NCBI RefSeq assembly: GCF_009765905.1
Contig: NZ_LMUO01000019.1
Span: forward strand, 394,541-458,540
Source of the DNA: Mucilaginibacter sp. L196
GTDB lineage: Bacteria; Bacteroidota; Bacteroidia; Sphingobacteriales; Sphingobacteriaceae
Direction of reading: 5' to 3'
Length of the DNA stretch: 64,000 bases
Part shown: in pieces, positions 36,903 to 45,598 of the stretch
How positions within the stretch are numbered: position 1 is the stretch's first letter
Layout of the letters: each line of letters opens with the position of its first letter
The notes under the pieces: generated by a model
What the model was told of the DNA's origin: nothing
The model's database searches: none
What the model saw: the letters and a program-made list of their open reading frames with translations, nothing else
Translations under genes and position numbers: made by a program

Positions 36903-37118
36903 TTAATTGCAACATAAATTGCCTGCTTGTAAAGAATGGTGTTTTACCGGTCCGTAATTGCAAAATACGCAACAATCCTCTATGGGCCGTTTTAAATTCG
37001 TCCTATAATTTTTACATTCATAAAAATACTGACATGCATTTGTCGCCATCATTTCTTCTTTTTTAAAGCCGCAATTCGGACAGATGAGGATGGACTGTAA
37101 TTGGATTTTTCCGCTCAT
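36903..37118 (-). CDS. Divergent GDCCVxC-domain protein
   Basis: A 71-residue protein resembling the GDCCVxC family often found beside mercury and other metal-resistance genes. It keeps ICPNCGFKKEEMMATNACQYFYEC and a DCCVFCNYG core. Three usually conserved positions differ: EDCCVFC instead of GDCCVFC, CKNYR where the family has a CxxC pair, and VKHHSLQ where VKCPPIQ is usual. A final NLCC is present. Some family members use selenocysteine; this one has plain Cys codons. It starts 6 bases after the adaptor gene and is the last gene of the efflux operon. Probably a small cytoplasmic metal-binding protein; the changes may reflect drift or another metal. Confidence 0.7.
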   Translation of the reverse strand: MSGKIQLQSILICPNCGFKKEEMMATNACQYFYECKNYRTNLKRPIEDCCVFCNYGPVKHHSLQAGNLCCN

Positions 37119-37123
37119 CTGAT

Positions 37124-38335
37124 TTACATTTTCATCCCGGCCATTTGATCATTCCCATTTTTGAAAATCGATTCGCTGTTCAATAAATAAGCGCCATTTG
37201 TTACTACGATATCTCCGGCAATTAGCCCTGACAATATCGGCACAAAATTTCCATTGCGCGGGCCTGTTTGGATCATCTTTGGTGAAAAGCTTCCATCTCT
37301 ATTTTTGACCCATACTTTACTGCCATTGCTATCCATCAGGATTGCTGATGCGGGTACAGCTAACGAATGATTACCCGTTCCGCCAATGGAAATATAAGCC
37401 AGCATTCCAGGCCGGATCAGTCCTTGCGGATTGGGGATGCTCACCCTTATTAAATCTACTTTAGAGGCATCTGATAATTCAGGATTGATAAATGCTACTT
37501 TACCATTAATGACCTGGCCACCCAGATCAGGAAAGGCGACACTTACACGGTCATTTTCTTTATAATTTCCTGTTTCGTTGGCGTAGAGTTGTGCCTCTAT
37601 CCATAGGCTATTTAAGGCTTGTGTTTTCAGGATTGACATTCCTTCCGTAACGTAGCCCCCCTCATGAATACTTATATCGCTTACTGTTCCACTAATATTA
37701 CTTAAAATAGTTGTTGTCGCCGATACTTTACCGGTAGCAGCTAAGTTCTTGATCTGTGCTGATGACAGCCCCCATAGCTTTAATTTGTTTTCGGCAGTAT
37801 TTATCAATTGTTGATAATCTACATCAGGATTATGCAGCACTTTTTGTTGTTGCTTCGCTAACAAATATTCTTTTTCCGACTCCTGTAAATCTTCGCTATA
37901 AATAGAATAAACCGGTTGGCCAATGGCTAGTTTTTCGCCGGTGGTTCGTACAAATAATTGCTGTATCCGACCCGCTATTCTTGCGCTTAATTCTTCTGTT
38001 TTATTTTCATCCGTAGTTACCGTTCCGCTTAGTGTTTTTTCAACACCGGTATTTTCTTCCCGTACTGTATCTGTTTGAATGGCCGCAAGCTGCAATTGTG
38101 TAGCGGTTAAAGTGATCTTATCTGAGGCTGTATTATTATCGCCAGTAAGCTCCACTTTAATCAGTTTCATGCCACAGATCGGGCAATTACCGGGGTGTTC
38201 CTCATGTATTTGCGGGTGCATAGAACAAGTATAATAGGCTTTACCTGTAGTCTTCGCCGTTAAACTCTGCGACTTTTGCTTGCATGCTACAAATCCTAAT
38301 GTAAACAGCAATATCAATATTTTGATCTTATTCAT
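37124..38335 (-). CDS. CusB-like RND efflux adaptor with heavy-metal-binding domain (second copy)
   Basis: A periplasmic membrane-fusion protein of about 403 residues from the ATG at 38335, where AAGGA lies just upstream and the start overlaps the previous stop by 8 bases (ATGAATAA). The frame could begin at 38362. Lipobox LLFTLGFVACKQK. A heavy-metal-binding domain follows (YYTCSMHPQIHEEHPGNCPI, CGMKLI), then the adaptor fold (ELSARIAGRIQQLFVRTTGE, ISNISGTVSDISIHEGGYVT, SLWIEAQLYANE, LIRPGMLAYISIGG). It would carry Cu+ or another soft metal toward the CusA pump and TolC channel. A second full adaptor gene sits directly upstream. Confidence 0.88.
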   Translation of the reverse strand: MNKIKILILLFTLGFVACKQKSQSLTAKTTGKAYYTCSMHPQIHEEHPGNCPICGMKLIKVELTGDNNTASDKITLTATQLQLAAIQTDTVREENTGVEKTLSGTVTTDENKTEELSARIAGRIQQLFVRTTGEKLAIGQPVYSIYSEDLQESEKEYLLAKQQQKVLHNPDVDYQQLINTAENKLKLWGLSSAQIKNLAATGKVSATTTILSNISGTVSDISIHEGGYVTEGMSILKTQALNSLWIEAQLYANETGNYKENDRVSVAFPDLGGQVINGKVAFINPELSDASKVDLIRVSIPNPQGLIRPGMLAYISIGGTGNHSLAVPASAILMDSNGSKVWVKNRDGSFSPKMIQTGPRNGNFVPILSGLIAGDIVVTNGAYLLNSESIFKNGNDQMAGMKM

Positions 38336-39596
38336 TTCCTTGTGTCTTAATAAAGCTTTCACTATCTGTTAAATATTGCGCATTGGATGCCAGGCTATCC
38401 GTTACGGATAACCCTTTGGTAATTTGCACCTCGTTACCATTTGTAGTTCCGGTATTGACCTGGTGGGCTACGTATGCTGCACCCCTTTTCATCCAAACGA
38501 TTTGTGTCCTGCCCAAATCAACCAATGCAGACCGGGGTATCCATAAACCCTCAGCTGACCCGGATTTTATTTCCGCTTTAATAAGGCTGTTTACCTTCAA
38601 ATCGTGATCCATATTATCTAAATAAACCCGGATGCTGGTTGTTTTATCGCCGTTTTGTAAAGTGGGTTCAATAAAGTTCACCTTTCCGTATAAGTTCTTT
38701 CCTGGTAAGTCTGGCAGGGTGATTTTAACCGGCTGGTTTAATTTTATGGCGGAAACTGATGAGGGATCAATTTTGATGATAGCCCAAAGCATATGCGGGT
38801 TGACCACGTTAAAAAGTGTTTGTCCTTTGTCAACATACATACCCTCTTTAACAGATAACGGAAGATTGTTTGCGAAATCCGATGGTGGACTTGCATCGGC
38901 AGGATTTTCCATTTGTGTATGAGGCATATCATGTACATGGCCCTCGTAAGGGCTGTAGACCGGTAAGCTGTAATATGGTTTGCCCGTTTTAATTACCTGG
39001 TTTACTTCCGCCGAAGTCATGCCAAGCAATAACAATTTCTGCCGGGCAGCATTAATCAACCCGGTTTCCTGTGGAGAGTTTTTGTTGATAAAAATCAAAT
39101 CCTGCTGTGCGGTAACCATATCGGGGCTGTAAATATCAAAAATGCGTTGTCCCTGATGGATTTCCTGGAAAGCATATTTAATATATAATTTTTCAATACG
39201 ACCTGAAAAACGGGACGCGATATTATTAAAGGTGCGTGTATCAAAATCTAAATATCCATTTGCTGAAACAGTCGTTGGTATCTGCTTTTGTTCAGGTGTA
39301 ATGGCGTTAACACCCGATATAACAGAAGAATTAACAGGTTGTAAAACGGTATTCAAACTGATACCTGCACCCTCACTGGCCTGGCCTGATTTTTTAACCA
39401 GGGTCATACCACATATTGGGCAACTTCCCGGATGATCTTCCAATATCTGTGGGTGCATTGGGCAGGTATATTTTATAGCATTTTTGGCAGTTGCTACAAT
39501 CGGTGCTTGTTTAGGGTCGGAGCAAGCACTCAACAGCATCACAATCCCAAGAATCCCTATAAGGATGATTTTAATTCCTTTCATTTTCTTTTTCAT
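38328..39596 (-). CDS. CusB-like RND efflux adaptor with heavy-metal-binding domain (first copy)
   Basis: A 422-residue lipoprotein (MLLSACSDP, Cys 25) with a metal-binding domain (KYTCPMHPQILEDHPGSCPI, CGMTLVKK) and the adaptor core (FDTRTFNNIASRFSGRIEKL, EIHQGQRIFDIYSPDMVTAQ, VYSPYEGHVHDMPHTQ, VKEGMYVDKGQTLFNVVNPH, LWAIIKIDPSSVSAI). A His-containing insertion (HVHDMPHTQ) could be an extra metal site. The start overlaps the TolC-like gene by 26 bases; Met 5 at 39584 is an alternative. The two adaptors are clearly related but diverged, so they may form a mixed hexamer or work at different times. Confidence 0.88.
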   Translation of the reverse strand: MKKKMKGIKIILIGILGIVMLLSACSDPKQAPIVATAKNAIKYTCPMHPQILEDHPGSCPICGMTLVKKSGQASEGAGISLNTVLQPVNSSVISGVNAITPEQKQIPTTVSANGYLDFDTRTFNNIASRFSGRIEKLYIKYAFQEIHQGQRIFDIYSPDMVTAQQDLIFINKNSPQETGLINAARQKLLLLGMTSAEVNQVIKTGKPYYSLPVYSPYEGHVHDMPHTQMENPADASPPSDFANNLPLSVKEGMYVDKGQTLFNVVNPHMLWAIIKIDPSSVSAIKLNQPVKITLPDLPGKNLYGKVNFIEPTLQNGDKTTSIRVYLDNMDHDLKVNSLIKAEIKSGSAEGLWIPRSALVDLGRTQIVWMKRGAAYVAHQVNTGTTNGNEVQITKGLSVTDSLASNAQYLTDSESFIKTQGNE

Positions 39597-40800
39597 AAGC
39601 CACCTGTAAGGTTAATAATTCTTGTAAGCGGTCTAACGCTTCCATTCGGGCTGTTTGTAAATCCTTAATGCCATTTAATACGGATGGTAAATCGCCGGTA
39701 TTCTGGTCATAAGCGAGCAAGGCTGTTTTATAACTGTTTTGCAAAGCAGGGATGATGTTTTGCTGATAGTTATTGATCTGCCTTTTTTTGCTGCTTATAT
39801 CCGTTCTCAACCCGGCTAACTGCCCCTCAGCCTGATTCAGTATATCTACTCTTTTCTGTTGTAATTCTTCCACTTCATAGCGAATTCCTTTCAGGTTGGC
39901 TTTGTATTCTTTAGATGCCCAGGGAACGATGGGGATGGTGACAGAAGCCATTAATATATACTGGTTGGCATAGCCGCCGTAGCTGATCATGTGAGCGGCC
40001 TGTATACCAAAATCCGGTTTACGCTTGCTGTATTCCATTTGGGCATTTAATTGCTGCAATTCAATATTTCGATTAATTCCTTTAATGTCACTGCGGGCAT
40101 TGGCGAGATTGGTTGTATCGGTTATTGCCGTTTCGTAATCTTTTAAAACGATATTGGTATCTACCATAAAGGCCGTTTGTTTATCCTGATTCATCAGCGT
40201 ATTAAGCATGATATTCTTTTGGCTGATCTCGTTATTGATTTGCTCACGGGTGTTATCCAGTTCAAATAGGTCTGCTTTGGCTTTGTAAATATTTGGCAAC
40301 TTTTCTTTTCCATAGGTCAGCCGGATATTCGCATCCTTCAACATATATTCCAACAGACTTTGCGTATTTTGCAATAAGGCCAGTTTCTTTTCCAGCATTA
40401 CCCGCTCGTAATAGGATTGCTTCGCTTGGGCTATCAACTGGTTTTTTACATAATCTTTATCGGTTTCGGTTACTTTGGATAGGCCTTTCATATAATCTTG
40501 CTTTGCCTTTAGCTTTGCCGGGTTGGTGAACATTTGTTCGCCACTGATCATAAACGAGCCACCATTCGGGCTAAACTGGTAGGGGACCTGGTACTGCCCT
40601 GCACTGATCTTTGGCGCATCTAAATTTTTTGCCCCTGTTGCATACGCATCCTGTGCACTGATCTTCGCATCATATGACAGCAATTCCGGATTTGCGGAAA
40701 CCCGTGCAAGCACGGTATCCAACGGCAAGCGTTGTGCTTTTGCTGATAAGCCAACAAAGCAAATAAGTGCGGTAACTATAATTTGATTTCTTGTTTTCAT
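39571..40800 (-). CDS. TolC-like outer-membrane channel of Cus-type efflux system
   Basis: A 409-residue protein with a signal peptide to about residue 22 (VGLSAKAQ). It has the TolC-type alternation of long helices: NPELLSYDAKISAQDAYATG, LIAQAKQSYYERVMLEKKLA, TYGKEKLPNIYKAKADLFEL with DNTREQIN, and YRHE-like second half (GIQAAHMISYGGYANQYILM, VTIPIVPWASKEYKANLKGI). It would form the outer-membrane exit of the efflux complex. It lies between cusA and the adaptors, and its first codon shares a base with the cusA stop, so it is translated with them. Confidence 0.85.
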   Translation of the reverse strand: MKTRNQIIVTALICFVGLSAKAQRLPLDTVLARVSANPELLSYDAKISAQDAYATGAKNLDAPKISAGQYQVPYQFSPNGGSFMISGEQMFTNPAKLKAKQDYMKGLSKVTETDKDYVKNQLIAQAKQSYYERVMLEKKLALLQNTQSLLEYMLKDANIRLTYGKEKLPNIYKAKADLFELDNTREQINNEISQKNIMLNTLMNQDKQTAFMVDTNIVLKDYETAITDTTNLANARSDIKGINRNIELQQLNAQMEYSKRKPDFGIQAAHMISYGGYANQYILMASVTIPIVPWASKEYKANLKGIRYEVEELQQKRVDILNQAEGQLAGLRTDISSKKRQINNYQQNIIPALQNSYKTALLAYDQNTGDLPSVLNGIKDLQTARMEALDRLQELLTLQVAYEKENERN

Positions 40801-42692
40801 TATTCATTTACCTCCAAAACTTCCAACTTGCCATGTTTTTTTAGCTCGTATTCCTTAACCATTAAAAAGATGAGCGGGGTAACCAATAAAATATGTGTGG
40901 AAGAAGTTAATACACCACCGATCATCGGTAATACAATCGGAAGCATCACATCGCTGCCTGTACCGGTCGCCCAAAGCACCGGCACCAAACCAAACAAGGC
41001 AACGCAAACGGTCATGAGTTTTGGTCGCAGTCGTTTTACTGCACCGTTCATTACATAAACCCGCAGATCTTCTTTGGTTATCGTTTCTTTGGAATTACTT
41101 TTTAAAGCGACCAATTGCTGCATGGCATCATTCAAATAAATCACCATCACAATACCCGTTTCTACCGCTATACCAAACAGCGCGATAAAACCAACGGCTA
41201 CCGCGACAGATAGATGCACCCCAAAGAAATAAACCATATAAGCCCCGCCGATAAGAGCAAAAGGAATAGAGATCAGACTAAAAAATGCTTCTCTTATAGA
41301 ATGAAAAGCAAAATACAGGCAAGCGAAAATAATAATGAGCACAATTGGCAGTATTAACTTTAAGGTATGTTCTGCCCGTATTAAATTCTCATACTGGCCG
41401 CTCCATTCAATATAATAACCTTTTGGAAGCGTTTTAACCATGCTATTCAGTTTGTCCTGTGCTTCCTTAACTGTACTGCCCAAATCGCGATCACGCACAT
41501 TGAATAATACGGTTCCCCGAAGTAGGGCGTTTTCCGATTGGATCATGGCCGGACCATCGCTGATTTTGATATCAGCTACTGATGATAAAGGGATTGGGCC
41601 GTTATTAGGCGTTTGCACCAAAGTTCGTTTGATCGCATCCAGGTTATTGCGATAATCCTGCGCCAAACGTGCATTCACACTGAAACGCTGCCTGCCTTCG
41701 ATGGTGGTTGTTAAATTGATACCGCCCAAAGCGCTTTCTACCACTTCGTTTACATCATCTACACTCAAACCATATCTTCCTATAGCATCTTTGTTTACCT
41801 GAATGTCCAAATACTTACCGCCGGTAATCGGGTCAACATATAGATCTTTCACACCATTTATACCCGTTAAAGCCTGCTTCATTTGGTTGGCCAAAGCATT
41901 GATGGTATCTAAATTCTGACCATAAATCTTTAACCCCACATCGGTGCGGATACCGGTAGAAAGCATATTAATGCGGTTGATGATCGGCTGTGTCCAGCCG
42001 TTTACCACACCGGGGATTTGCAGCTTCGCATTCAACTCATTAATAATATCTTCCTTTTTCAGCCCCTTACGCCATTCGTCTTTGGGCTTTAGCAGTATGA
42101 TGGTTTCCGTCATGCTGATGGGTGAATTGTCGGTAGCAGTATTGGCGCGTCCGGCTTTTCCTAAAACGTTGGCTACTTCGGGTACGCTTTTGATGATCTT
42201 GTCCTGCACTTGTAAAAGCTGCTTGGCTTCGGCGTTAGAAACATCTGGCTGGGTTACGGGCATAAACAGGATCGTACCTTCGTCTAATGGCGGCATAAAC
42301 TCGCTGCCTAAAGAAAGCAACAACGGGATGCTGATGAGCAAGGCAACTATATTGATGATGAGTGTTGTTTTTCGCCAGGTTACGCACCAGTTTAATATAG
42401 GACGGTAAATCTTTTCCAGTCCCCGGTTCAGCGGGTTGTGGTCGTCCGTCCTTAATTCCCCTTTCAGGAAAAAGGAGATCAGTACGGGAGCTAATGTTAC
42501 CGCAAGAATAGCATCGATAGCCAGTATGAATGTTTTTGTCCAGGCCAATGGGCCGAATAATTTGCCCTCCTGCCCCTCCAGTAAAAATACCGGCAGGAAT
42601 GAGGCAATGATGATCAGCGTTGAGAAGAATACGCCGCGCCCAACTTGCTTACAGGAGGCTTCTATGATTTTGATTCTTTCTGCTGTGGTCAT
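40800..42692 (-). CDS. cusA: CusA/CzcA-family RND pump, C-terminal part (split gene)
   Basis: This 630-residue ORF is the C-terminal 60% of a heavy-metal RND pump. It begins MTTAERIKIIEASCKQVGRG, just after the position of transmembrane helix 4 in the full protein, and contains GRGVFFSTLIIIASFLPVFL, the second periplasmic porter half (FMPPLDEGTILFMPVTQPDV, GINGVKDLYVDPITGGKYLD, SALGGINLTTTIEGRQRFSV) and the last membrane helices (LIGGAYMVYFFGVHLSVAVA). Its ATG overlaps the stop of the N-terminal ORF as ATGA. The two ORFs together give about 1063 residues, a normal CusA length with nothing missing. Either translation is coupled or a frameshift (or sequencing indel) broke the gene. Confidence 0.88.
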   Translation of the reverse strand: MTTAERIKIIEASCKQVGRGVFFSTLIIIASFLPVFLLEGQEGKLFGPLAWTKTFILAIDAILAVTLAPVLISFFLKGELRTDDHNPLNRGLEKIYRPILNWCVTWRKTTLIINIVALLISIPLLLSLGSEFMPPLDEGTILFMPVTQPDVSNAEAKQLLQVQDKIIKSVPEVANVLGKAGRANTATDNSPISMTETIILLKPKDEWRKGLKKEDIINELNAKLQIPGVVNGWTQPIINRINMLSTGIRTDVGLKIYGQNLDTINALANQMKQALTGINGVKDLYVDPITGGKYLDIQVNKDAIGRYGLSVDDVNEVVESALGGINLTTTIEGRQRFSVNARLAQDYRNNLDAIKRTLVQTPNNGPIPLSSVADIKISDGPAMIQSENALLRGTVLFNVRDRDLGSTVKEAQDKLNSMVKTLPKGYYIEWSGQYENLIRAEHTLKLILPIVLIIIFACLYFAFHSIREAFFSLISIPFALIGGAYMVYFFGVHLSVAVAVGFIALFGIAVETGIVMVIYLNDAMQQLVALKSNSKETITKEDLRVYVMNGAVKRLRPKLMTVCVALFGLVPVLWATGTGSDVMLPIVLPMIGGVLTSSTHILLVTPLIFLMVKEYELKKHGKLEVLEVNE

Positions 42693-43990
42693 AATTTTTC
42701 TTTTTGTTGTGCGATAGATAAGTTTCTATGCGAATTTTCTACCATTACTATCCCATTATCTACTATTACCCCGATAGCTAAAGCGATACCCGTTAATGAC
42801 ATGATATTGGAGCTGATGCCAAAGGCATTCAGCAGAATGAAGCTTGCAGCTATGGTAATGGGTATTTGAATGATAATACTTAAAGCACTGCGCCAGCTAA
42901 ACAGGAACAGGATGACAATAATTGATACCGTGATCATTTCCTCGATGAGCGTATGCTTAACGGAGTTCATCGCGTTTTCAATCAATTCGCTGCGATCATA
43001 AGCGATATTAAAACTGACACCTGCTGGCAAACCTTTTTGAATATCGGCCATTTTATCCTTTACAGCATGAATTACCTTATCTGCATTTTCGCCATAGCGC
43101 ATTACCACGATGCCGCCAACGGCTTCTCCGTTGCCGTTCCGATCAAATATCCCTAAGCGTTCATCACCGCCCATTTGTACGGTAGCCACGTCTTTAATTT
43201 TAACCGGGATGGAGTTGATTACGCCGATAGGGATGTTTTCTACATCGGCTAAACTTTTAATATAGCCCAAGCCACGAACAATATAGCCCGTACCGTTCAT
43301 CTCAAATTTTCTACCACCGACATCGTTGTTATTACTTTTGATGGATTTGAGTACCTGCGACAAGGGAATGTTATAATAATTGAGCTTGTGCGGGTCGATG
43401 GTCACCTGATACTGCTTTTCAAAACCGCCGAATGAGGCGACTTCGCTCACACCGGGAACCGTTTGCAAACCCAATTTCACATACCAATCCTGCAAAGCGC
43501 GTTGTTCGCCAAGATCGAGACCTTTCGCGTTAAGCGTGTACCAGAAAACCTGGCCTACACCTGTTGCATCCGGCCCGAGTGAGGGAGTTATACCTTCGGG
43601 TAATAAACGCTGGGCATAGTTTAACCTTTCCAACACCCGGCTCCTTGCCCAATAAAGATCTACATTATCCTCAAAAACTATATAAACAAAGCTCATCCCA
43701 AACATAGATGTAGCCCGGATGGCTTTTACTTTTGGGATACCCTGTAAATTACTTACCAATGGGTAAGTAACTTGGTCTTCCATAATCTGTGGGCTGCGGC
43801 CCTGCCATTCGGTGAATACGATCACCTGGTTATCCGATAGGTCGGGGATAGCATCTATCGGGTTTATACTTACGGCATAAGCACCCCATGCAAAAAGGGC
43901 AACCGCTATCAGCAAAACAATATACCTGTTTTTTAAGGACAGGGAAATAAGTTGATTAATCATCTTAACAGGTGGTTTAATCAGCTCCAT
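42689..43990 (-). CDS. cusA: CusA/CzcA-family RND pump, N-terminal part (split gene)
   Basis: This 433-residue ORF is the N-terminal part of a metal RND pump: first membrane helix (NRYIVLLIAVALFAWGAYAV), INPIDAIPDLSDNQVIVFTE, WQGRSPQIMEDQVTYPLVSN, YWARSRVLERLNYAQRLLPE, GVGQVFWYTLNAKGLDLGEQ, then helices 2-4 with ALAIGVIVDNGIVMVENSHR, where the Asp is the proton-relay position. It stops after AQQKEKL at TGA, inside an A-rich stretch, and the remaining pump continues in the -1 frame. It begins 30 bases after the small metal-binding gene at 44275, apparently in the same transcript. Confidence 0.88.
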   Translation of the reverse strand: MELIKPPVKMINQLISLSLKNRYIVLLIAVALFAWGAYAVSINPIDAIPDLSDNQVIVFTEWQGRSPQIMEDQVTYPLVSNLQGIPKVKAIRATSMFGMSFVYIVFEDNVDLYWARSRVLERLNYAQRLLPEGITPSLGPDATGVGQVFWYTLNAKGLDLGEQRALQDWYVKLGLQTVPGVSEVASFGGFEKQYQVTIDPHKLNYYNIPLSQVLKSIKSNNNDVGGRKFEMNGTGYIVRGLGYIKSLADVENIPIGVINSIPVKIKDVATVQMGGDERLGIFDRNGNGEAVGGIVVMRYGENADKVIHAVKDKMADIQKGLPAGVSFNIAYDRSELIENAMNSVKHTLIEEMITVSIIVILFLFSWRSALSIIIQIPITIAASFILLNAFGISSNIMSLTGIALAIGVIVDNGIVMVENSHRNLSIAQQKEKL

Positions 43991-44020
43991 CTGCCAGTTG
44001 GTAGACGGAGCTGAAATGAA

Positions 44021-44275
44021 TTACATTTTCATTTTTTCTGCCGGTTTCGCTTTCAGATCGCTCTTTTTTACCAGCGTCATACCGCAGCCAGGTTTAGGGC
44101 ATTTACCGGGTTTGTAACTCACCACATCCGTGTGCATGGGGCAAGTGTAAATTATTTTAGTAGTTTTCGCTTTTTTAGTTTTAGTGGTGTCTGTTACCGG
44201 ATTGGTTGAATGGGCTGCAAATGCAGTCATGCCGGAAAACAAAATGGCTATAGCCATCAGTGTTACTTTTTTCAT
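44021..44275 (-). CDS. Small secreted heavy-metal-binding-domain protein
   Basis: An 84-residue protein with a signal peptide to about residue 21 (SGMTAFAA) and one metal-binding motif of the type seen in the adaptors: IIYTCPMHTDVVSYKPGKCP, then KPGCGMTLVKK. The extra residue pair in CPKPGCGM differs from the CPxCGM of the adaptors. The end is Lys/Met-rich (KPAEKMKM). It probably binds Cu+ or a similar ion in the periplasm and hands it to the Cus pump. First gene of the efflux operon, 30 bases before cusA. Confidence 0.82.
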   Translation of the reverse strand: MKKVTLMAIAILFSGMTAFAAHSTNPVTDTTKTKKAKTTKIIYTCPMHTDVVSYKPGKCPKPGCGMTLVKKSDLKAKPAEKMKM

Positions 44276-44404
44276 GGATTTTTAAATTAAAGAATGAATA
44301 AATAGCATAAGGCAAGCCCAATGCATGATTATAAATTAAGATGATGAATTGAAAATTATAGGTTAGCCGATACAGGATGTAATGGCTAATAAGAAATCGA
44401 CGGA

Positions 44405-44785
44405 TCAGATCCGGTAAGTGCAGTTAAGGGTATAGACAGAAATATCCGAATGTCCGGGTGGAGCATTCCCCTTATAAACTATTTTAGTATGTAATACGCC
44501 GATAATAGGTTCATTAGCTTGGCTGATGAACGATGGGATAATAGCCGACAAAGGATGATTCAGAGAAAAAGAAGCAGTGCTAAAATGGCTGTCTCTTACC
44601 TTGAAACTTTGTTTTTGCTGATCGCAACACTTATGCTGTTTTGCGGGTTTGTCACCATTCTCAGTGGCACCTAAACTATAGCTAATTGAAGCAAGTTTAC
44701 CGCAGCAATAAAAACGGTTAACACTCATACCTATGCAGGATACGATGTAGATAGCCGTTAATAAGATGAGCGCGGTGCGTTTCAT
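44405..44785 (-). CDS. HYC_CC_PP-family small secreted protein
   Basis: A 126-residue protein with an N-terminal hydrophobic leader (ALILLTAIYIVSCIGMSVN). It has the three marks that name the HYC_CC_PP family in Bacteroidota: an aromatic-Tyr-Cys segment (RFYCCGKLASIS), a Cys pair (KQHKCCDQQKQSFKV) and a Pro pair near the end (GNAPPGHSDISVYTLNCTYR). Family members are usually found beside copper/metal transport genes, but their biochemical role is unknown. It precedes the small metal-binding protein and Cus operon on the same strand. Probably a periplasmic metal-binding accessory protein. Confidence 0.7.
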   Translation of the reverse strand: MKRTALILLTAIYIVSCIGMSVNRFYCCGKLASISYSLGATENGDKPAKQHKCCDQQKQSFKVRDSHFSTASFSLNHPLSAIIPSFISQANEPIIGVLHTKIVYKGNAPPGHSDISVYTLNCTYRI

Positions 44786-44865
44786 TAGTCGAAGGTAAAA
44801 AAAAATATACGTTTTATGCCAGCAAGTAGGTTATAAAACCGCCCCGGCTAAGAGGCGGCTTATTA

Positions 44866-45063
44866 TTAATTACAATTTACATTCGTCTTACAATTGCCAT
44901 CTGCCTTGCAGGTTTTGCTGCAATAGTCCTTGCAGTTTGGCCCGCAACCCTTTACACAGGTTGAACAGTGGTTCATTTTGCTGTTGCAACAAGGCGTATT
45001 GGCATAAGTAATAGATATAGCAGATAATAACATCGCCATGGTGATGAAAAGAAACTTTTTCAT
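44866..45063 (-). CDS. Small secreted Cys-rich protein (probable metal binder)
   Basis: A 65-residue protein with a signal peptide to about residue 21 (LLSAISITYA). The mature part has 12 Cys in about 43 residues, in pairs and spaced singles: TPCCNSKMNHCSTCVKGC, then GPNCKDYCSKTCKADGNC and KTNVNCN. Composition resembles metallothionein-like or copper-storage peptides rather than disulfide toxins, but this is inference. Together with its neighbours it suggests periplasmic sequestration of thiophilic metal. No named family recognised. Confidence 0.6.
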   Translation of the reverse strand: MKKFLFITMAMLLSAISITYANTPCCNSKMNHCSTCVKGCGPNCKDYCSKTCKADGNCKTNVNCN

Positions 45064-45134
45064 GATTTTGAGTTTAAAGATTAATAATTAACGAATAATA
45101 CGGTCATAAACTGACCTGCATCAAAATTGAATTA

Positions 45135-45464
45135 TTAAGCTTTCGGAGGGTTCCAGTCATTATCCTGGTAATCGGATAACTCGCCAGTAATAAAGGGATG
45201 AGCGGTTTGAGTATTTAAATCGATAATAACCAGTGAAAGAGAAATAGGTGAAATTATTAAAAACCCACAGGTGCTACAGGATAACATCGCATTACAATTA
45301 CCTTTTGCGCAATCGTTATCTGAACTATGTTTTTGCTGTTTACAGCAATCATTTTTCATTTTTGCTGCACAACAAGATGCCGTTTCATGAGAAATTTTTG
45401 CCATTCCTGTAATTGAGGATAACAGCAATACATTCAAGATGAAGAAAACAGCTATATATTTCAT
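45135..45464 (-). CDS. Small Cys-rich membrane-associated protein
   Basis: A 109-residue protein: a hydrophobic N-terminus (FFILNVLLLSSITGMA), a Cys-rich segment (ASCCAAKMKNDCCKQQKH, DCAKGNCNAMLSCSTCG), then a second hydrophobic stretch (FLIISPISLSLVIIDL) and a charged end DYQDNDWNPPKA. It may be a membrane-anchored periplasmic metal-binding protein. The pattern of Cys pairs resembles the other small proteins in this island, suggesting a functional set. Function unknown. Confidence 0.55.
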   Translation of the reverse strand: MKYIAVFFILNVLLLSSITGMAKISHETASCCAAKMKNDCCKQQKHSSDNDCAKGNCNAMLSCSTCGFLIISPISLSLVIIDLNTQTAHPFITGELSDYQDNDWNPPKA

Positions 45465-45598
45465 GCTTTTATTAAAACGTTTATCGCTTAAAATATTGCG
45501 ACACCATATTATTTATTTAATCTGCTGCTAAGATACCAGGAGTCCGCGCAGCAACTTTTATATAATTCCGTTAAAAATTTATATCCTATTGCATAAGA

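Noticed and set aside
41944..42408. 154-codon plus-strand ORF inside cusA
   Set aside because: Opposite strand of a conserved RND pump; low-complexity Ser/Met-rich translation.
42680..42700. Classic programmed -1 frameshift heptamer in cusA
   Set aside because: The A-rich stretch is suggestive, but in the zero frame it does not give an X_XXY_YYZ heptamer. Programmed slippage remains only one option beside coupling, mutation or a sequencing error.
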